Origin: Rossellomorea vietnamensis
GTDB lineage: Bacteria; Bacillota; Bacilli; Bacillales; Bacillaceae_B
Assembly (NCBI RefSeq): GCF_008180415.1
Contig: NZ_VTEI01000003.1
Span: 62,681-126,680 of the forward strand
Direction: 5' to 3'
Length of the DNA: 64,000 nt
The notes beneath the pieces were generated by a model that worked only from the letters and a program-made list of their open reading frames with translations, did not search any database and was not told the origin of the DNA. Positions 25,679 to 34,401 of the stretch are shown here, piece by piece; the stretch's first letter is position 1, and each line of letters begins with the position of its first letter. Position numbers and translations under genes: made by a program.

Positions 25679-27922
25679 TTAATACAAACCCTCCATATAA
25701 GATGAAAAGAATCTACTGGAGAACACTCGTGGAATATAAGATAACCCCTTGTTACTTGCATTTCCTGGATGAAGACTTCCAAACCATAACACTTTTTGGT
25801 CTAACCCGATAAAAGGGTGTCTATACTCTCTTGGATCTAGTTGGAAGCTGGCAAGAGGAATTCCGTCCTTTTGTTTACATAATATTTTTATAGTCTTGTA
25901 CCTGCTTACCCTTTTTACAGCTTCCCATATTTCACACGGGACATCTTCCACCTTCTCAAAGGACAAGATCATTTCGAATTTAGAATTGTCAATATCTTTT
26001 AGGAGTTTTTCAGTTTTATTTTTCTCATACCACCGCAGCCTTTTGGTATGTACAGGGGAGAAAACAGAGGCATATTCCCTGTTATATGTTTTGCCTGTCT
26101 TCTCTAAATAATGAATCAGTTTGCGAACAGGCTTTTCCCCGCTAACATGTTTTTTAATGAATTCGTCATCTCCGAGCAAAATAAATTTCCCCTTAGCTCT
26201 GGTTACAGAGACATTGATGAGCCTTCCGCTTTCCTTCTTGGTGAGAAGCGCACCCGCTTTTTCTTGAGGAAAGCTGTCCGTGATATCAAAAAGAATCATG
26301 TCCTTTTCAGAACCTTGAAATTTATGAACGGTAGATGCAAATATATCTGCATTGATGGATACATCTCTCTTGTTAAAAAAGATTGAGATAATGGTGTTCA
26401 TCCACCTTGCCTGGGCACGGTACGGGGTTGCATACCCGATTGAAGAGATTCCAGAAGCATTGGCTGCCAGCATCAATTGTATAGCTGCCAGACTGTTCAA
26501 TAGATTCCAGCGTGAACCACTATCCGTTATGCACCAAGGCAGATGATTAATGACGGGCATCAATACTGCTGCCTGTTTCTCAAAAGGGGATTGATTTGAG
26601 ATACTGGCCCGTTGATGAAGTGTATCAGGATGATCACTGACTAGTGAGTGATAAAAAAGTTCATTTGTAAACGCAGAAATATCAGGATGCATTCTTCTTT
26701 GAACAGGCAGGAGCATCAATTGAGGGTGATTTTGCCTTCTTTCCACCCAATCGGTTATCCCTGAAAGATGAAAGATATCCTGCTTCAGCCATTTTCCCAC
26801 CAACCCATGCCGGGAAACAGCTATTGGAGGCAGCTGCTTGAAATCTCCGCAAATGATGACCCTTGTGCCAAGCGTGGCTGCAAAAGCAATTTGGGGAGCG
26901 TAAGCCATGCTGGCTTCATCAACGATGATCAAATCAAACTGGCTGTTGTATATCAGGGGATCAGTGGCAGCTTTAGATAGAGTGGTTGCAACAACCTTTG
27001 CCTCCTCTAAAAAAGCACCTTCCTTTTTTCTAAGCTTCTCCCTCACTTTTGCCAGCCCAACTTCTATTTTCGTCAGTTTAGCCGAGTCTGTTATATTAAA
27101 ACCGTTTGAGAGCTTCTTTTTCAATATGGACCTTTTTTTTTCAAATTTCCGTTTTCTTTCCCCGGTAATGCTATCTTCCAATTCTGCAAGCTTTGCTACA
27201 TTCAACTCAGGATGAGAGTAAAGTTCTTCTTTTTCAGGATGACCATAACGGATCACTTCTCCACCTGTCCATTTGTGGTTTTCCTGTAAGAAGCGGCACA
27301 TTTCCAAAGTTATTACATCAATAGCAGCATTACTGTGAGAAAGCAGAAGTATTTTGCGGTCATTTACATATTGATAGGCAGCAGCACGGGCAAGATTGTA
27401 GGTCTTCCCTGTTCCCGGCGGCCCCCAAATATAGGTCACAGGATTATACTTGGACCTCAATACAGCTTCGTGTACAGTATTTTGCACTTTTTCTCTTGGA
27501 TGAAAGGTTTGCTGAGGAGGATTCATTACGTTTTCAACTGTCTTCATTTTTGCTGGGTCTTCTTCAATCTCTTCCAACCTCTCAATTAATTTATTAAGAA
27601 GATCCCAAGGTTCATTACGCAGAATCCCTTTACCAATTTCAACTCCTAAATCTAAGTCCAATTCCGCAATGACATCCTTTCCTTCAGAGGAAAGGATGTT
27701 CCCTTCTGCTTTTTTACCGTTATATTCGAAAACAATGGAACCTCCGGGAAACAAGCTAACCGGATAAGCCATGACAAGCCAGTAAACAGCCCCTCCTTCA
27801 CTTGTCGCTAAATGCTGGCCCTTAAGAACAAGAATTCCTCTGCCTTCGTATTCTTTCAATGTCTGGATTTCAGCAATCAGGGCATTTTTCCATTGCTGAA
27901 TCATTAATGCGGTTGACTTCAT
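25679..27922 (-). CDS. SF1 (UPF1/DNA2-like) helicase with C-terminal PLD-like tail
   Basis: A 747-aa protein with an unassigned N-terminal domain (about 1-140). It has a superfamily 1 helicase core: Walker A IWGPPGTGKTYNLA (Lys 173), motif Ia LLSHSNAAIDV, motif II LIIVDEASMAYAP (about 331-343), motif III GDFKQLPPIAV, and later FQGSEKDMILFD and VTRAKGKFILLGD. The last ~110 residues contain FIGLDQKVLWFGSL, resembling half of a degenerate phospholipase D-like domain. ATG 27922 follows GGAG. It is unlinked to selenium genes as far as sequence shows. Such helicases act on RNA or DNA; the role here is unknown. Confidence 0.85.
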   Translation of the reverse strand: MKSTALMIQQWKNALIAEIQTLKEYEGRGILVLKGQHLATSEGGAVYWLVMAYPVSLFPGGSIVFEYNGKKAEGNILSSEGKDVIAELDLDLGVEIGKGILRNEPWDLLNKLIERLEEIEEDPAKMKTVENVMNPPQQTFHPREKVQNTVHEAVLRSKYNPVTYIWGPPGTGKTYNLARAAAYQYVNDRKILLLSHSNAAIDVITLEMCRFLQENHKWTGGEVIRYGHPEKEELYSHPELNVAKLAELEDSITGERKRKFEKKRSILKKKLSNGFNITDSAKLTKIEVGLAKVREKLRKKEGAFLEEAKVVATTLSKAATDPLIYNSQFDLIIVDEASMAYAPQIAFAATLGTRVIICGDFKQLPPIAVSRHGLVGKWLKQDIFHLSGITDWVERRQNHPQLMLLPVQRRMHPDISAFTNELFYHSLVSDHPDTLHQRASISNQSPFEKQAAVLMPVINHLPWCITDSGSRWNLLNSLAAIQLMLAANASGISSIGYATPYRAQARWMNTIISIFFNKRDVSINADIFASTVHKFQGSEKDMILFDITDSFPQEKAGALLTKKESGRLINVSVTRAKGKFILLGDDEFIKKHVSGEKPVRKLIHYLEKTGKTYNREYASVFSPVHTKRLRWYEKNKTEKLLKDIDNSKFEMILSFEKVEDVPCEIWEAVKRVSRYKTIKILCKQKDGIPLASFQLDPREYRHPFIGLDQKVLWFGSLHPGNASNKGLSYIPRVFSSRFFSSYMEGLY

Positions 27923-27956
27923 ATGTTCGCTCCTAGCTCATTGTCTCTTTTTTCAT

Positions 27957-28110
27957 GGCTCTTTTCGTAAACTTTGTTGCTATTTGATACTGACTTCGAA
28001 AAAATAACCCTATTACGGAGATGAAACCTGGTAAGACCGAAAAGAAAAGAGCTGCTTTTCCCCGTTTAGAGTTAAAACTCTTAGTATCCCGTGATATCCG
28101 AAAACAGCCT
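27957..28110 (+). repeat. Family 1 palindromic repeat, copy 4
   Basis: Starts GGCTCTTTTCGTAAACTTTG and ends GATATCCGAAAACAGCCT. Compared with other copies it lacks about 18 bp (the GCAACAATATATGCG stretch) near the 3' end. Confidence 0.8.
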
Positions 28111-28303
28111 TTTCATTGAGTTTTAAATCGTACTTTTCTCATAGATTGATGTTTCATCTCATCCCTTGCTGAAGGAGATTTTCTTTCTGAAAAGAGATAA
28201 CGACTCTATTGTATAACACCGAGGTTCCAGAAATAGAGCCATGTCAACTGCCCTCAAGTATTTTGCATAGACCAACTAATTGCTTTACCCAAAACCTCAC
28301 CAG

Positions 28304-28329
28304 GTTTAACCATTAGATGTTCTGTGTAT
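28304..28329 (+). promoter_or_regulatory. Sigma-B-type promoter of the GlsB-like gene
   Basis: GTTTAA-N14-GTGTAT is close to the general stress consensus GTTTAA-N12-14-GGGTAT. It ends about 47 bp before the ATG. Confidence 0.65.
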
Positions 28330-28375
28330 ATTTTATCTAAGAAATATAAAAATTATATCAAAGGAGGAATTTAAA

Positions 28376-28630
28376 ATGGGATTTATAATGTATTTAATCG
28401 TCGGCGGTATAATTGGATGGCTTGCAGGATTGATTCTTGGAAGAGATGTACCAGGAGGCATTATCGGAAATATCATCGCTGGTATAATTGGTGCATGGCT
28501 TGGAGGATTGCTCCTAGGAGACTGGGGGCCTGACCTTGCTGGTATCGCCATTATTCCTGCACTGATAGGTGCCATTATATTGGTTTTCCTTCTCAGCTTG
28601 ATTATGAAAAGCATGAGGAAAAAAAGTTAA
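28376..28630 (+). CDS. GlsB/YeaQ/YmgE-family stress membrane protein
   Basis: An 84-aa, very hydrophobic, Gly-rich protein with three membrane segments (about 4-20, 28-48 and 54-76). The family hallmark GWLAGLILGRDVPGGIIGNI is at residues 14-33. Members are annotated as transglycosylase-associated proteins and are general stress proteins (B. subtilis YwzA/YdaS type). AAAGGAGG is 7-8 nt before the ATG and a sigma-B-like promoter is upstream. The molecular function is unknown. Confidence 0.88.
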   Translation: MGFIMYLIVGGIIGWLAGLILGRDVPGGIIGNIIAGIIGAWLGGLLLGDWGPDLAGIAIIPALIGAIILVFLLSLIMKSMRKKS

Positions 28631-28673
28631 CTATCTATTTGCAATTACCATGGTTTCCAAAGATAAGTAAAGA

Positions 28674-28714
28674 AAAACAGGCTGCAGCTTTAACACTTGG
28701 CAGCCTGTTTTGTT
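28674..28714. terminator. Bidirectional terminator
   Basis: AAACAGGCTGC / GCAGCCTGTTT hairpin followed by TGTTTATTT, between convergent genes. Confidence 0.8.
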
Positions 28715-28730
28715 TATTTCATCGTCGACG

Positions 28731-29342
28731 TTACATTTCTTCTTTTTGATATCTCTCCGCATAGTATAAAACATCCTCTACATACTCTTCACTGTGGTTG
28801 TAGGCAAAAACAGCTCTTTCTATTTCACCATCCGCTGCCCCGTTACTCGCCAGATAATTCGCAGCACTATAAACAGCATCTTCTATGTCCCATGGATCGG
28901 CTCTGCCATCGCCATTTGCATCTACACCGTATCCACCATACTTAGCTATCATCCCCGGGTCAGTCAGTTCATCATCCGGTATATCCCCTTCTCCCAGCCC
29001 TCCGCAGGTAGGATGGGACCAGCCGATAAACGTGCAGGGCATAAACTGCATATGCCCTTCCGCACCTACTGGGGAAACCATTGTTTCCATTTGTGAGAAT
29101 TTAGTTTCGACTCTGTGGTGGGCTGCAAGGAGGTTCCAAGGCACTCCATATTTTTCTGAAGCATCTTTATAAATAGGTATATATTCTGAAGGAATTTCTT
29201 CCTTTGCTTCATCCGATAACTCCTGGTAGGTCAAGAAACCGCCATAAACGATAAAATATAGAAGTAAAACCGCAACTGGAATCAGTAAAATCTTTATGGG
29301 TGAATTCTTTTTAGATATTCGTTTTGGTCTCTTTTTAGCCAT
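28731..29342 (-). CDS. Membrane-anchored lysozyme-like / lytic transglycosylase domain protein
   Basis: 203 aa: a basic N-terminus, one membrane anchor (about 18-36) and an extracellular lysozyme-like fold. The segment LLAAHHRVETKFSQ carries the likely catalytic Glu, followed by AEGHMQFMP and GVDANGDGRADPWDIEDA, then AVFAYNHSEEYVEDVL. These are typical of the CwlT-N/Slt-like lysozyme family that cuts the glycan strand of peptidoglycan. It is monocistronic. The Shine-Dalgarno sequence (AAAGGA, 12 nt) is weakly placed. Confidence 0.82.
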   Translation of the reverse strand: MAKKRPKRISKKNSPIKILLIPVAVLLLYFIVYGGFLTYQELSDEAKEEIPSEYIPIYKDASEKYGVPWNLLAAHHRVETKFSQMETMVSPVGAEGHMQFMPCTFIGWSHPTCGGLGEGDIPDDELTDPGMIAKYGGYGVDANGDGRADPWDIEDAVYSAANYLASNGAADGEIERAVFAYNHSEEYVEDVLYYAERYQKEEM

Positions 29343-29399
29343 CAGGATGCATCATCCTTTTTATAAGTGTATCCTCTATTTTAAAAAAACTTATTTAGA

Positions 29400-29621
29400 T
29401 TAGCAACTTTTAACCTCAATATAATATACTTCCCTCTCTCTTAAGTCTGACTTCATAACAGGAGGATCATCTTCGGTCATTATCCCCCCGTTATGACGAA
29501 TTGTGCAGTGAGGTGATTTTGTATTTACTTCCTTTAAAAAGCGTCCAAGGACTTTCTCAGTCAAGGGAAAACAAATCCTCCTATACAAAGACTTAAAAGT
29601 TCTGTAAACCCTAAACTTCAT
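29400..29621 (-). CDS. Hypothetical protein, uncertain
   Basis: A 73-codon frame with a basic N-terminal half (KFRVYRTFKSLYRR) and an acidic C-terminal half. There is no recognised domain and no good Shine-Dalgarno sequence before ATG 29621. Amino acid composition looks protein-like, and the frame fills an otherwise empty stretch between the lysozyme-like gene and the YjcZ-like gene. It may be real or a chance ORF. Confidence 0.3.
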   Translation of the reverse strand: MKFRVYRTFKSLYRRICFPLTEKVLGRFLKEVNTKSPHCTIRHNGGIMTEDDPPVMKSDLREREVYYIEVKSC

Positions 29622-29759
29622 TCAAAAAGCCCCAGAAGAATTTGTCTCCTGAAGCTGTCTTCTTATTGCTTTTTAGAAATACTCTTGAACACACGCTGCC
29701 GGCTGCACCAAACTAGGCCGCCCGCAGCAGTGATGCTTTACAGAATCCTAAAAATCCGA

Positions 29760-29879
29760 TTAGCTTACATAAGCTGCACCAACAATAATCAAAAGAATGA
29801 ACAGGACTACAATCAGCACAAAGCTTCCACCGTAACTGTTGCCGCCGCCATAGCCGTATCCTCCTCCATAACCGTACAT
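29760..29879 (-). CDS. YjcZ-like small sporulation-type membrane peptide
   Basis: 39 aa. A Gly/Tyr-rich N-terminus ([13 protein letters not shown]) is followed by a single hydrophobic helix ([20 protein letters not shown]). This is the YjcZ-family pattern of many small proteins in spore formers. AAGGAGGTG lies before ATG 29879. It is below the usual ORF length cutoff. Confidence 0.8.
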   Translation of the reverse strand: MYGYGGGYGYGGGNSYGGSFVLIVVLFILLIIVGAAYVS

Positions 29880-29960
29880 ACAATAACACCTCCTTGTACA
29901 AAGGTTACTATACTGTATGCCATCTCCCGATTCTTGACTGTAAAAAACGCCCTGAAACAG

Positions 29961-29993
29961 AAAAACAGGCCTTCTAGGAAGACCTGTTTTTTA
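29961..29993 (-). terminator. Terminator after opuD
   Basis: AAACAGGTCTTCC / GGAAGACCTGTTT-type hairpin with T-tract, directly after the BCCT stop. Confidence 0.75.
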
Positions 29994-29994
29994 C

Positions 29995-31512
29995 TTACCG
30001 TACTTTATTGCGCGGTTTAGGTTTAAGATATAATCCCAATTCTTTCTTTTCTTTGGAAAGTGCCCTGTATAGGGAAACCATCATCAGAATCATAATCATC
30101 GAGAACGGAAACGCTGCTATAATCAATGCATTCTGCAGTGCTTGCAGCCCTCCGCTGTACATTAAAATCAAAGCGACCGTCGATTGGGCGATTCCCCAAG
30201 TCAGTTTCACTGTATTAGGCGGCGTCAACGACCCGTAGGTTGTCTGCATTCCAAGCACAAAAGTCGCCGAATCAGCAGATGTAATAAAGAATGTACTGAC
30301 AAGGATAACAGCAATAATCGAGAGAACAGCAGATAATGGAACCTGATTAAACACGGCAAACAGGACTTCTTCTGTAGCATAAGTAGCGAGATCCACAGCA
30401 CCTGATTGCTGTATATCAATGGCAGAGGTTCCGAAAACTGAGAACCAGATTAAGCTGACCAGCGAAGGCAGCATCAAGACTCCAAAGAGGAACTCACGAA
30501 TAGTCCTTCCACGAGAAACTCTCGCGATGAAGATTCCCACAAATGGCGACCAGGATATCCACCATGCCCAGTAGAATATCGTCCAGCCGTTTATCCAAGT
30601 CTGGTGATCCGCATTCAACGGAGCAATACGGAAGGACATCCTGACTAAGTTCTGAACATAAGCACCTAGTGTGTCAGTGAATAAGTTCAAAATAAGCAGA
30701 GTCGGACCAACAATGAACATGATAACTAATAAGGCCAAAGCAAGAATCATATTGGTGTTACTCAAATATTTAATTCCTTTACTCAATCCAGACCAAGCAG
30801 AAATCATGAAAAGGACGGTCACAATGGCAATAATGATAAATTGCACAAAAAAGTTATTAGGAATGCCTAGCAGGTAGGACAGTCCTCCATTAATCTGTGC
30901 AGCACCGAAACCTAATGTCGTCGCTACACCGACCACAGTAGCAAATACAGCAAGGACATCAACTACGACTCCAAGAGGGCCCTTCATAAGATCACCGAAC
31001 AATGGTTTCAAGGTTGCTGAAACCAATCCAGGCTCTCCTTTTCTGAATTGAAAGTAAGCTAAGGAAAGAGCAACTAGAGCATAAATTGCCCATGCGTGGA
31101 TTCCCCAATGGAAGAAGGTATAACGCATTCCCTCTTTGATCGCTTCATTTGATCCGCCTTCAGCCATCGGAGGCGAAATAAAATGAGAGAGCGGTTCAGC
31201 TGCTCCCCAGAATACTAGTCCGATTCCCATCCCGGCACTAAATAGCATGGCAAACCAAGTAGAAGTGCTATATTCCGGTTTCTCATCAGGCTTTCCAAGA
31301 CGAATGGTACCAATGGGGCTGATAATTAGGAAGATACAAAAAATCACTATCGTTGTGACGAGTATCAGATAATACCAGCCAAAATTCGTGCTGATGAACG
31401 ATTGAACCTGCCCAGTGAAACTTTCAAAGTCTTCTGGTAAAAAAGCCCCGAATACCAGTGCAGCCAGAACTATGGCTACAGTGATCCAAAATACACTTGA
31501 TATTTTTTTCAT
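29995..31512 (-). CDS. opuD: Glycine betaine transporter, BCCT family
   Basis: A secondary Na+-coupled osmoprotectant transporter of about 505 aa with 12 membrane helices. The BCCT signatures are [20 protein letters not shown] and the aromatic cage segment [17 protein letters not shown] followed by IARVSRGRT. It resembles OpuD of B. subtilis more than choline transporters such as BetT, but specificity is inferred. Three consecutive ATGs occur (31518, 31515, 31512); spacing to AAAGGGG favours the third. A sigma-B-like promoter lies upstream. It complements the ABC system at 2.7-5.3 kb in osmoadaptation. Confidence 0.93.
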   Translation of the reverse strand: MKKISSVFWITVAIVLAALVFGAFLPEDFESFTGQVQSFISTNFGWYYLILVTTIVIFCIFLIISPIGTIRLGKPDEKPEYSTSTWFAMLFSAGMGIGLVFWGAAEPLSHFISPPMAEGGSNEAIKEGMRYTFFHWGIHAWAIYALVALSLAYFQFRKGEPGLVSATLKPLFGDLMKGPLGVVVDVLAVFATVVGVATTLGFGAAQINGGLSYLLGIPNNFFVQFIIIAIVTVLFMISAWSGLSKGIKYLSNTNMILALALLVIMFIVGPTLLILNLFTDTLGAYVQNLVRMSFRIAPLNADHQTWINGWTIFYWAWWISWSPFVGIFIARVSRGRTIREFLFGVLMLPSLVSLIWFSVFGTSAIDIQQSGAVDLATYATEEVLFAVFNQVPLSAVLSIIAVILVSTFFITSADSATFVLGMQTTYGSLTPPNTVKLTWGIAQSTVALILMYSGGLQALQNALIIAAFPFSMIMILMMVSLYRALSKEKKELGLYLKPKPRNKVR

Positions 31513-31566
31513 CATCATTCCCCTTTCATATGTAGTTTCAATTTCAGTTGTTTCTCTTTACTTGTA

Positions 31567-31591
31567 ATATCCACGTTTCCGCCCTTTAAAC
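31567..31591 (-). promoter_or_regulatory. Sigma-B-like promoter of opuD
   Basis: GTTTAA-N13-GGATAT on the minus strand: one mismatch in the -10 relative to GGGTAT. It is about 55 bp before the start. This fits a salt- or stress-inducible transporter. Confidence 0.4.
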
Positions 31592-31827
31592 AACATTCTA
31601 AACGTTAACAGATTGATACTCCCTATTCAACCAATATGCATTTTTTAGACATATCTGGTAAAAAGCTGCGACTTGATCATTATGAATTCTTGGTTTATTT
31701 TCCCCCTGAAAGTTTAAAATAATACTCTTCAATGGATAGGCTCATCTCTAATCCGTAAAGTATGCATGAATCACTGTTGCCCTACAAAAGCTATGAATGA
31801 TTGAAAAAGGATAAAAGGAGGAAAAAC

Positions 31828-31947
31828 ATGCGCAAACAAAACCAAAACTCACAGCATGAAGCCGCGAAAGAATTGGCAGAAAGACAAATGAGTGACAGAA
31901 AAGAAATCCAATCCATTAAAAACCCGAATACAAAACCAGGACGTTAG
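31828..31947 (+). CDS. Small hydrophilic protein, 39 aa
   Basis: ATG 31828 follows AAAGGAGG by 7 nt. The product is very polar (MRKQNQNSQHEAAKELAE at the start, KNPNTKPGR at the end) and has no hydrophobic core. It resembles minor spore proteins in composition but I do not recognise it. The strong ribosome binding site makes it likely real. Confidence 0.55.
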   Translation: MRKQNQNSQHEAAKELAERQMSDRKEIQSIKNPNTKPGR

Positions 31948-32280
31948 ACACTAAAGTATTAAAAGTCAGACCTCATTCAATGCTCTAATATTAATACCTT
32001 TTTGGTGCTAAGTTTTAAATATGGAGAATTCTTCCCTTATTTAACAGAGTCTCAGAACGCAAGGAGAAAGAACGAGATCTGCTGCCAGTTGAGGCCCCCT
32101 AACCGGTCCAGCCAGCAAGGGGGCGACCATATGCTCTCCGCTGAGAGCTTGGAGCTGGACTTAGGAACACGGCCCATCACAAAATTATCTTTTGAAATGA
32201 CTCTATCCGAGAAGCCTGCGAAATCATCTATGTAATTAGTAGTTGATTTGGTAAGCGGTTGACATTAGTGCAAATCATAA
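31948..32280. other. Intergenic region
   Basis: About 330 bp without an ORF. 32008..32052 resembles the start of the family 3 repeat (TTCTTCCCTTATTTAACAGAG). 32090..32175 is GC-richer with short inverted segments (CCCCCTAACC.., AGCAAGGGGGC) and looks like eroded repeat DNA. Nothing else was recognised. Confidence 0.3.
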
Positions 32281-32317
32281 TAAAACCACTCACCTTTTTT
32301 AGATGAGTGGTTTTCTA
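32281..32317. terminator. Terminator after the 3D-domain gene
   Basis: AAAACCACTCA / TGAGTGGTTTT hairpin just past the stop codon, with a T-run on the minus strand. Confidence 0.75.
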
Positions 32318-32328
32318 TTTCTCTTATC

Positions 32329-32895
32329 TTATTCGATGACTTGTACGGTTATACTTTTTACCCCATACTCCAGAGCTTCTTCACGTGAGGGTATAAAAAT
32401 ATCAATCCTGTTACCTTTGATTGCACTGCCTGTATCTTCCGCAGTCGCATACCCCAATCCTTCTACATACACTTTTGACCCGAGCGGAATGACTGCAGGA
32501 TCAACAGCAATAACTTTTTCATCTGGATTTGCCCGCAAATCCACTCCTGTCTTTGTAATTCCTATGCACCCATCGCAATAAGCAGTATAAGCAGTAGCTT
32601 TAACTTCGACTTCTTTAATAACAGTATCTTCATTTTTTTCTTGTGCTTTTTCAGACTGGGCTGGTGCCTGAGCTTCTTTTCCTTCGTGAATCAGCCGCTT
32701 CCTGGTTTCTACCGTTAGATCTGCTTCCTCCTGTATAAAGGCTAAATTCCACAGCATATCTCCTTCTGAAATATTATGGTAGCCTTTAACTGGGCCGTCT
32801 AATGCAGGTTTACTATTTTCTTTTGCTTGAAGCGATAATGTATGAAATCCGATTATAAATAAAATGAGTAGTGAAATAAAAACGTGCTTCTTCAA
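32329..32895 (-). CDS. Secreted 3D-domain protein
   Basis: 188 aa. A signal peptide (about 1-24) is followed by a short region with a residual LysM-like piece (GDMLWNLA), a charged linker and a C-terminal 3D domain (about 97-188). The acidic residues of the 3D domain are in AVDPAVIPLG, ATAEDTGSAIKG and NRIDIF. The domain acts on peptidoglycan (muralytic, as in YocH and resuscitation factor-like proteins). The start is TTG 32895 with GGAGG 7 nt upstream. A paralogue lies 1.5 kb away (34402..35223) with an almost colinear 3D domain. Confidence 0.85.
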   Translation of the reverse strand: MKKHVFISLLILFIIGFHTLSLQAKENSKPALDGPVKGYHNISEGDMLWNLAFIQEEADLTVETRKRLIHEGKEAQAPAQSEKAQEKNEDTVIKEVEVKATAYTAYCDGCIGITKTGVDLRANPDEKVIAVDPAVIPLGSKVYVEGLGYATAEDTGSAIKGNRIDIFIPSREEALEYGVKSITVQVIE

Positions 32896-33103
32896 GTTAA
32901 TTCCTCCTTTTAGTCCGTTAAGACCAACAAAAGAAATAGTAACACAGGCTTATATCATGCCAATGACAAAAGAATGATGAAACCATTACATTTCATTACA
33001 ACCTGTCAAAATTCAGGAAGATATTCACTCGTAGTCCAAATTGCAGAACTAGCTCACTTTTTTCCAATCTCTCAATATATTTAATCTAATGTAAATTGTC
33101 AAC

Positions 33104-33180
33104 TCAAGTCGAACACGGCAAGAAATTCATGAATACCTCAAATGGCGTATTATAATCGAGCACTTTCCGGGGGACCTGGT
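33104..33180 (-). pseudogene. C-terminal remnant of an IS30-family transposase
   Basis: The minus frame ends NQVPRKVLDYNTPFEVFMNF plus six residues and a stop, the typical C-terminus of IS30 transposases (RPRKxLxxxTPxEVF). Only about 25 codons remain. Just outside, GTAAATTGTCAACTCAAGT resembles IS30-type terminal sequence. At about 33180 the homology stops abruptly against an unrelated gene fragment. Confidence 0.65.
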
Positions 33181-33374
33181 TGAACGTCAAGAGAAAATCC
33201 GGCAAGCTCGACAAAGTAGCTGCAGATCGTAAGTGGGAAAAAATCATTGTTCTTGGCGACAAAGGGACAGGGCACATGCTGAGTGAAAATATGAATAAGC
33301 AAATTGACGAAGTGATCCAGAAAAATCTTCTCAATGAACAAGAAGAAAAAGTAGTGGAAGAAATAAATGCATAA
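33180..33374 (+). pseudogene. C-terminal gene fragment abutting the IS30 remnant
   Basis: About 64 codons of good protein-like sequence (KWEKIIVLGDKGTGHML, then NKQIDEVIQKNL) ending in TAA and followed by a proper terminator. There is no start codon or ribosome binding site at the 5' side, which runs into the IS30 remnant, so it looks like the 3' end of a gene cut by the insertion. It loosely recalls the C-terminus of eRF1/VLRF1-like proteins, but I cannot identify it with confidence. Confidence 0.5.
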
Positions 33375-33387
33375 GTGTTTGCATAAG

Positions 33388-33418
33388 GGAAAGGTGCATT
33401 ATACCTTTTCCTTTTTTT
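33388..33418 (+). terminator. Terminator after the gene fragment
   Basis: GGAAAGGT / ACCTTTTCC hairpin followed by seven T, which supports that the upstream fragment was once a gene's 3' end. Confidence 0.7.
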
Positions 33419-33499
33419 AATGGAAATGAGTATTCCTTTTTTGATTCATACATCAGCATTAACAGATTCTTTACTATTATTATAAATGCAGGGCCTATC

Positions 33500-34150
33500 T
33501 TTGAACTACCCACGACTTACCGCCCTTACAGGTCGCTTGAAGCGGTGGATTCCTAAGAACACAAACCTTTTTGGTTCGTTTTTGATTAGGCTATCTCCGC
33601 AGTCCCCGCGGTTAATCGCAATGCTTCGTTGCGAAGATTTAAACTTGCGTTAAGATCCCTTTGATGATTGCTTTTACAAGTTGGACACGTCCATTCGCGC
33701 AACGCAAGATCTTTAACGGCTTTATACTTATAATTACATACAGAACATAGCTGGCTGGAAGGGGAATTTTTCGCTGCGGCTATCACCTGTTTGCCGTACC
33801 ATAAGGATTTGTATTCCAACATAGACCTGAATCGGGCCCAGCTTACTTCGCTGATTCCTTTTGAAAGGTCTTTGTTTTTTAACATTTTCTCGACGGACAA
33901 ATCTTCAATGCCGATAATGTCGTGGTTTTTGACTATTTCGGTAGAGATTTTGTCCAGCATATCTTTTCTTGCATTAGCGATTTTTTCGTGCGGCCGGGCC
34001 ACTTTCTTTTTTTGTTTATTCCAATTCGAAGAATCCAATTGCCTCCTTGAAAGAATGCGTTGGGCATTGATTATTTTCTTTTCTGTGTACGGAATAAGCG
34101 GGGGTTTTTATCTAAATATGGCGAGAAAACTCCCTCTTCAAGTAAGAGGG
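33500..34150 (-). mobile_element. Decayed IS200/IS605-type element (TnpB part)
   Basis: The tnpB remnant ends at 33586. Beyond it, CGCTTGAAGCG within GGTCGCTTGAAGCGGTGG (about 33530-33547) is a subterminal palindrome typical of IS200/IS605 right ends, the region that also gives rise to the omega RNA. On the other side CCCTCTTCAAGTAAGAGGG (about 34132-34150) is a 7-bp hairpin that may be the other end. No tnpA is present. Confidence 0.5.
33586..34097 (-). pseudogene. TnpB (IS605 OrfB) C-terminal fragment
   Basis: About 170 codons of an RNA-guided TnpB nuclease: KARKDML-type helix, HDIIGIEDLSVEKML (RuvC-like acidic residue), the zinc ribbon CSVCNYKYKAV..CPTCKSNHQRDLNAS and a normal C-terminus. 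The frame is open upstream of the annotated Leu/Met start as far as about 34097, where a stop occurs. The N-terminal half is therefore missing and the protein should be inactive. Confidence 0.8.
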
Positions 34151-34355
34151 GAGATGAATCACCTGCCTTTGGTCTCTACTAAAAAAGCTTTGAAAGAAAC
34201 ATACGTTCCTAAAGTACAATCTTTCTGGAGTATACTTCCTGCTGGAATAGAAGGAAGTGGTAATCAGCCTGTTTTCCTGTCATGAAGGGAGATGTTCATA
34301 CCTCGCTATTAGCTCTCTGGAATTCCCAGAATAGCCGGCGGAATATAGGACCATA
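34151..34355. other. Intergenic region
   Basis: No ORF. AATTCCCAGAATAGCCGG near 34320 is unremarkable. It is probably junk flanking the insertion-sequence remnant. Confidence 0.2.
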
Positions 34356-34390
34356 AAAAAAGCAAAGGCTGCCGCCTTTGCTTTTTTTAC
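34356..34390. terminator. Terminator after the LysM-3D gene
   Basis: AAAAAAAGCAAAGGC / GCCTTTGCTTTTTTT hairpin with a 4-nt loop. Confidence 0.88.
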
Positions 34391-34401
34391 TTTACACTAT
34401 A

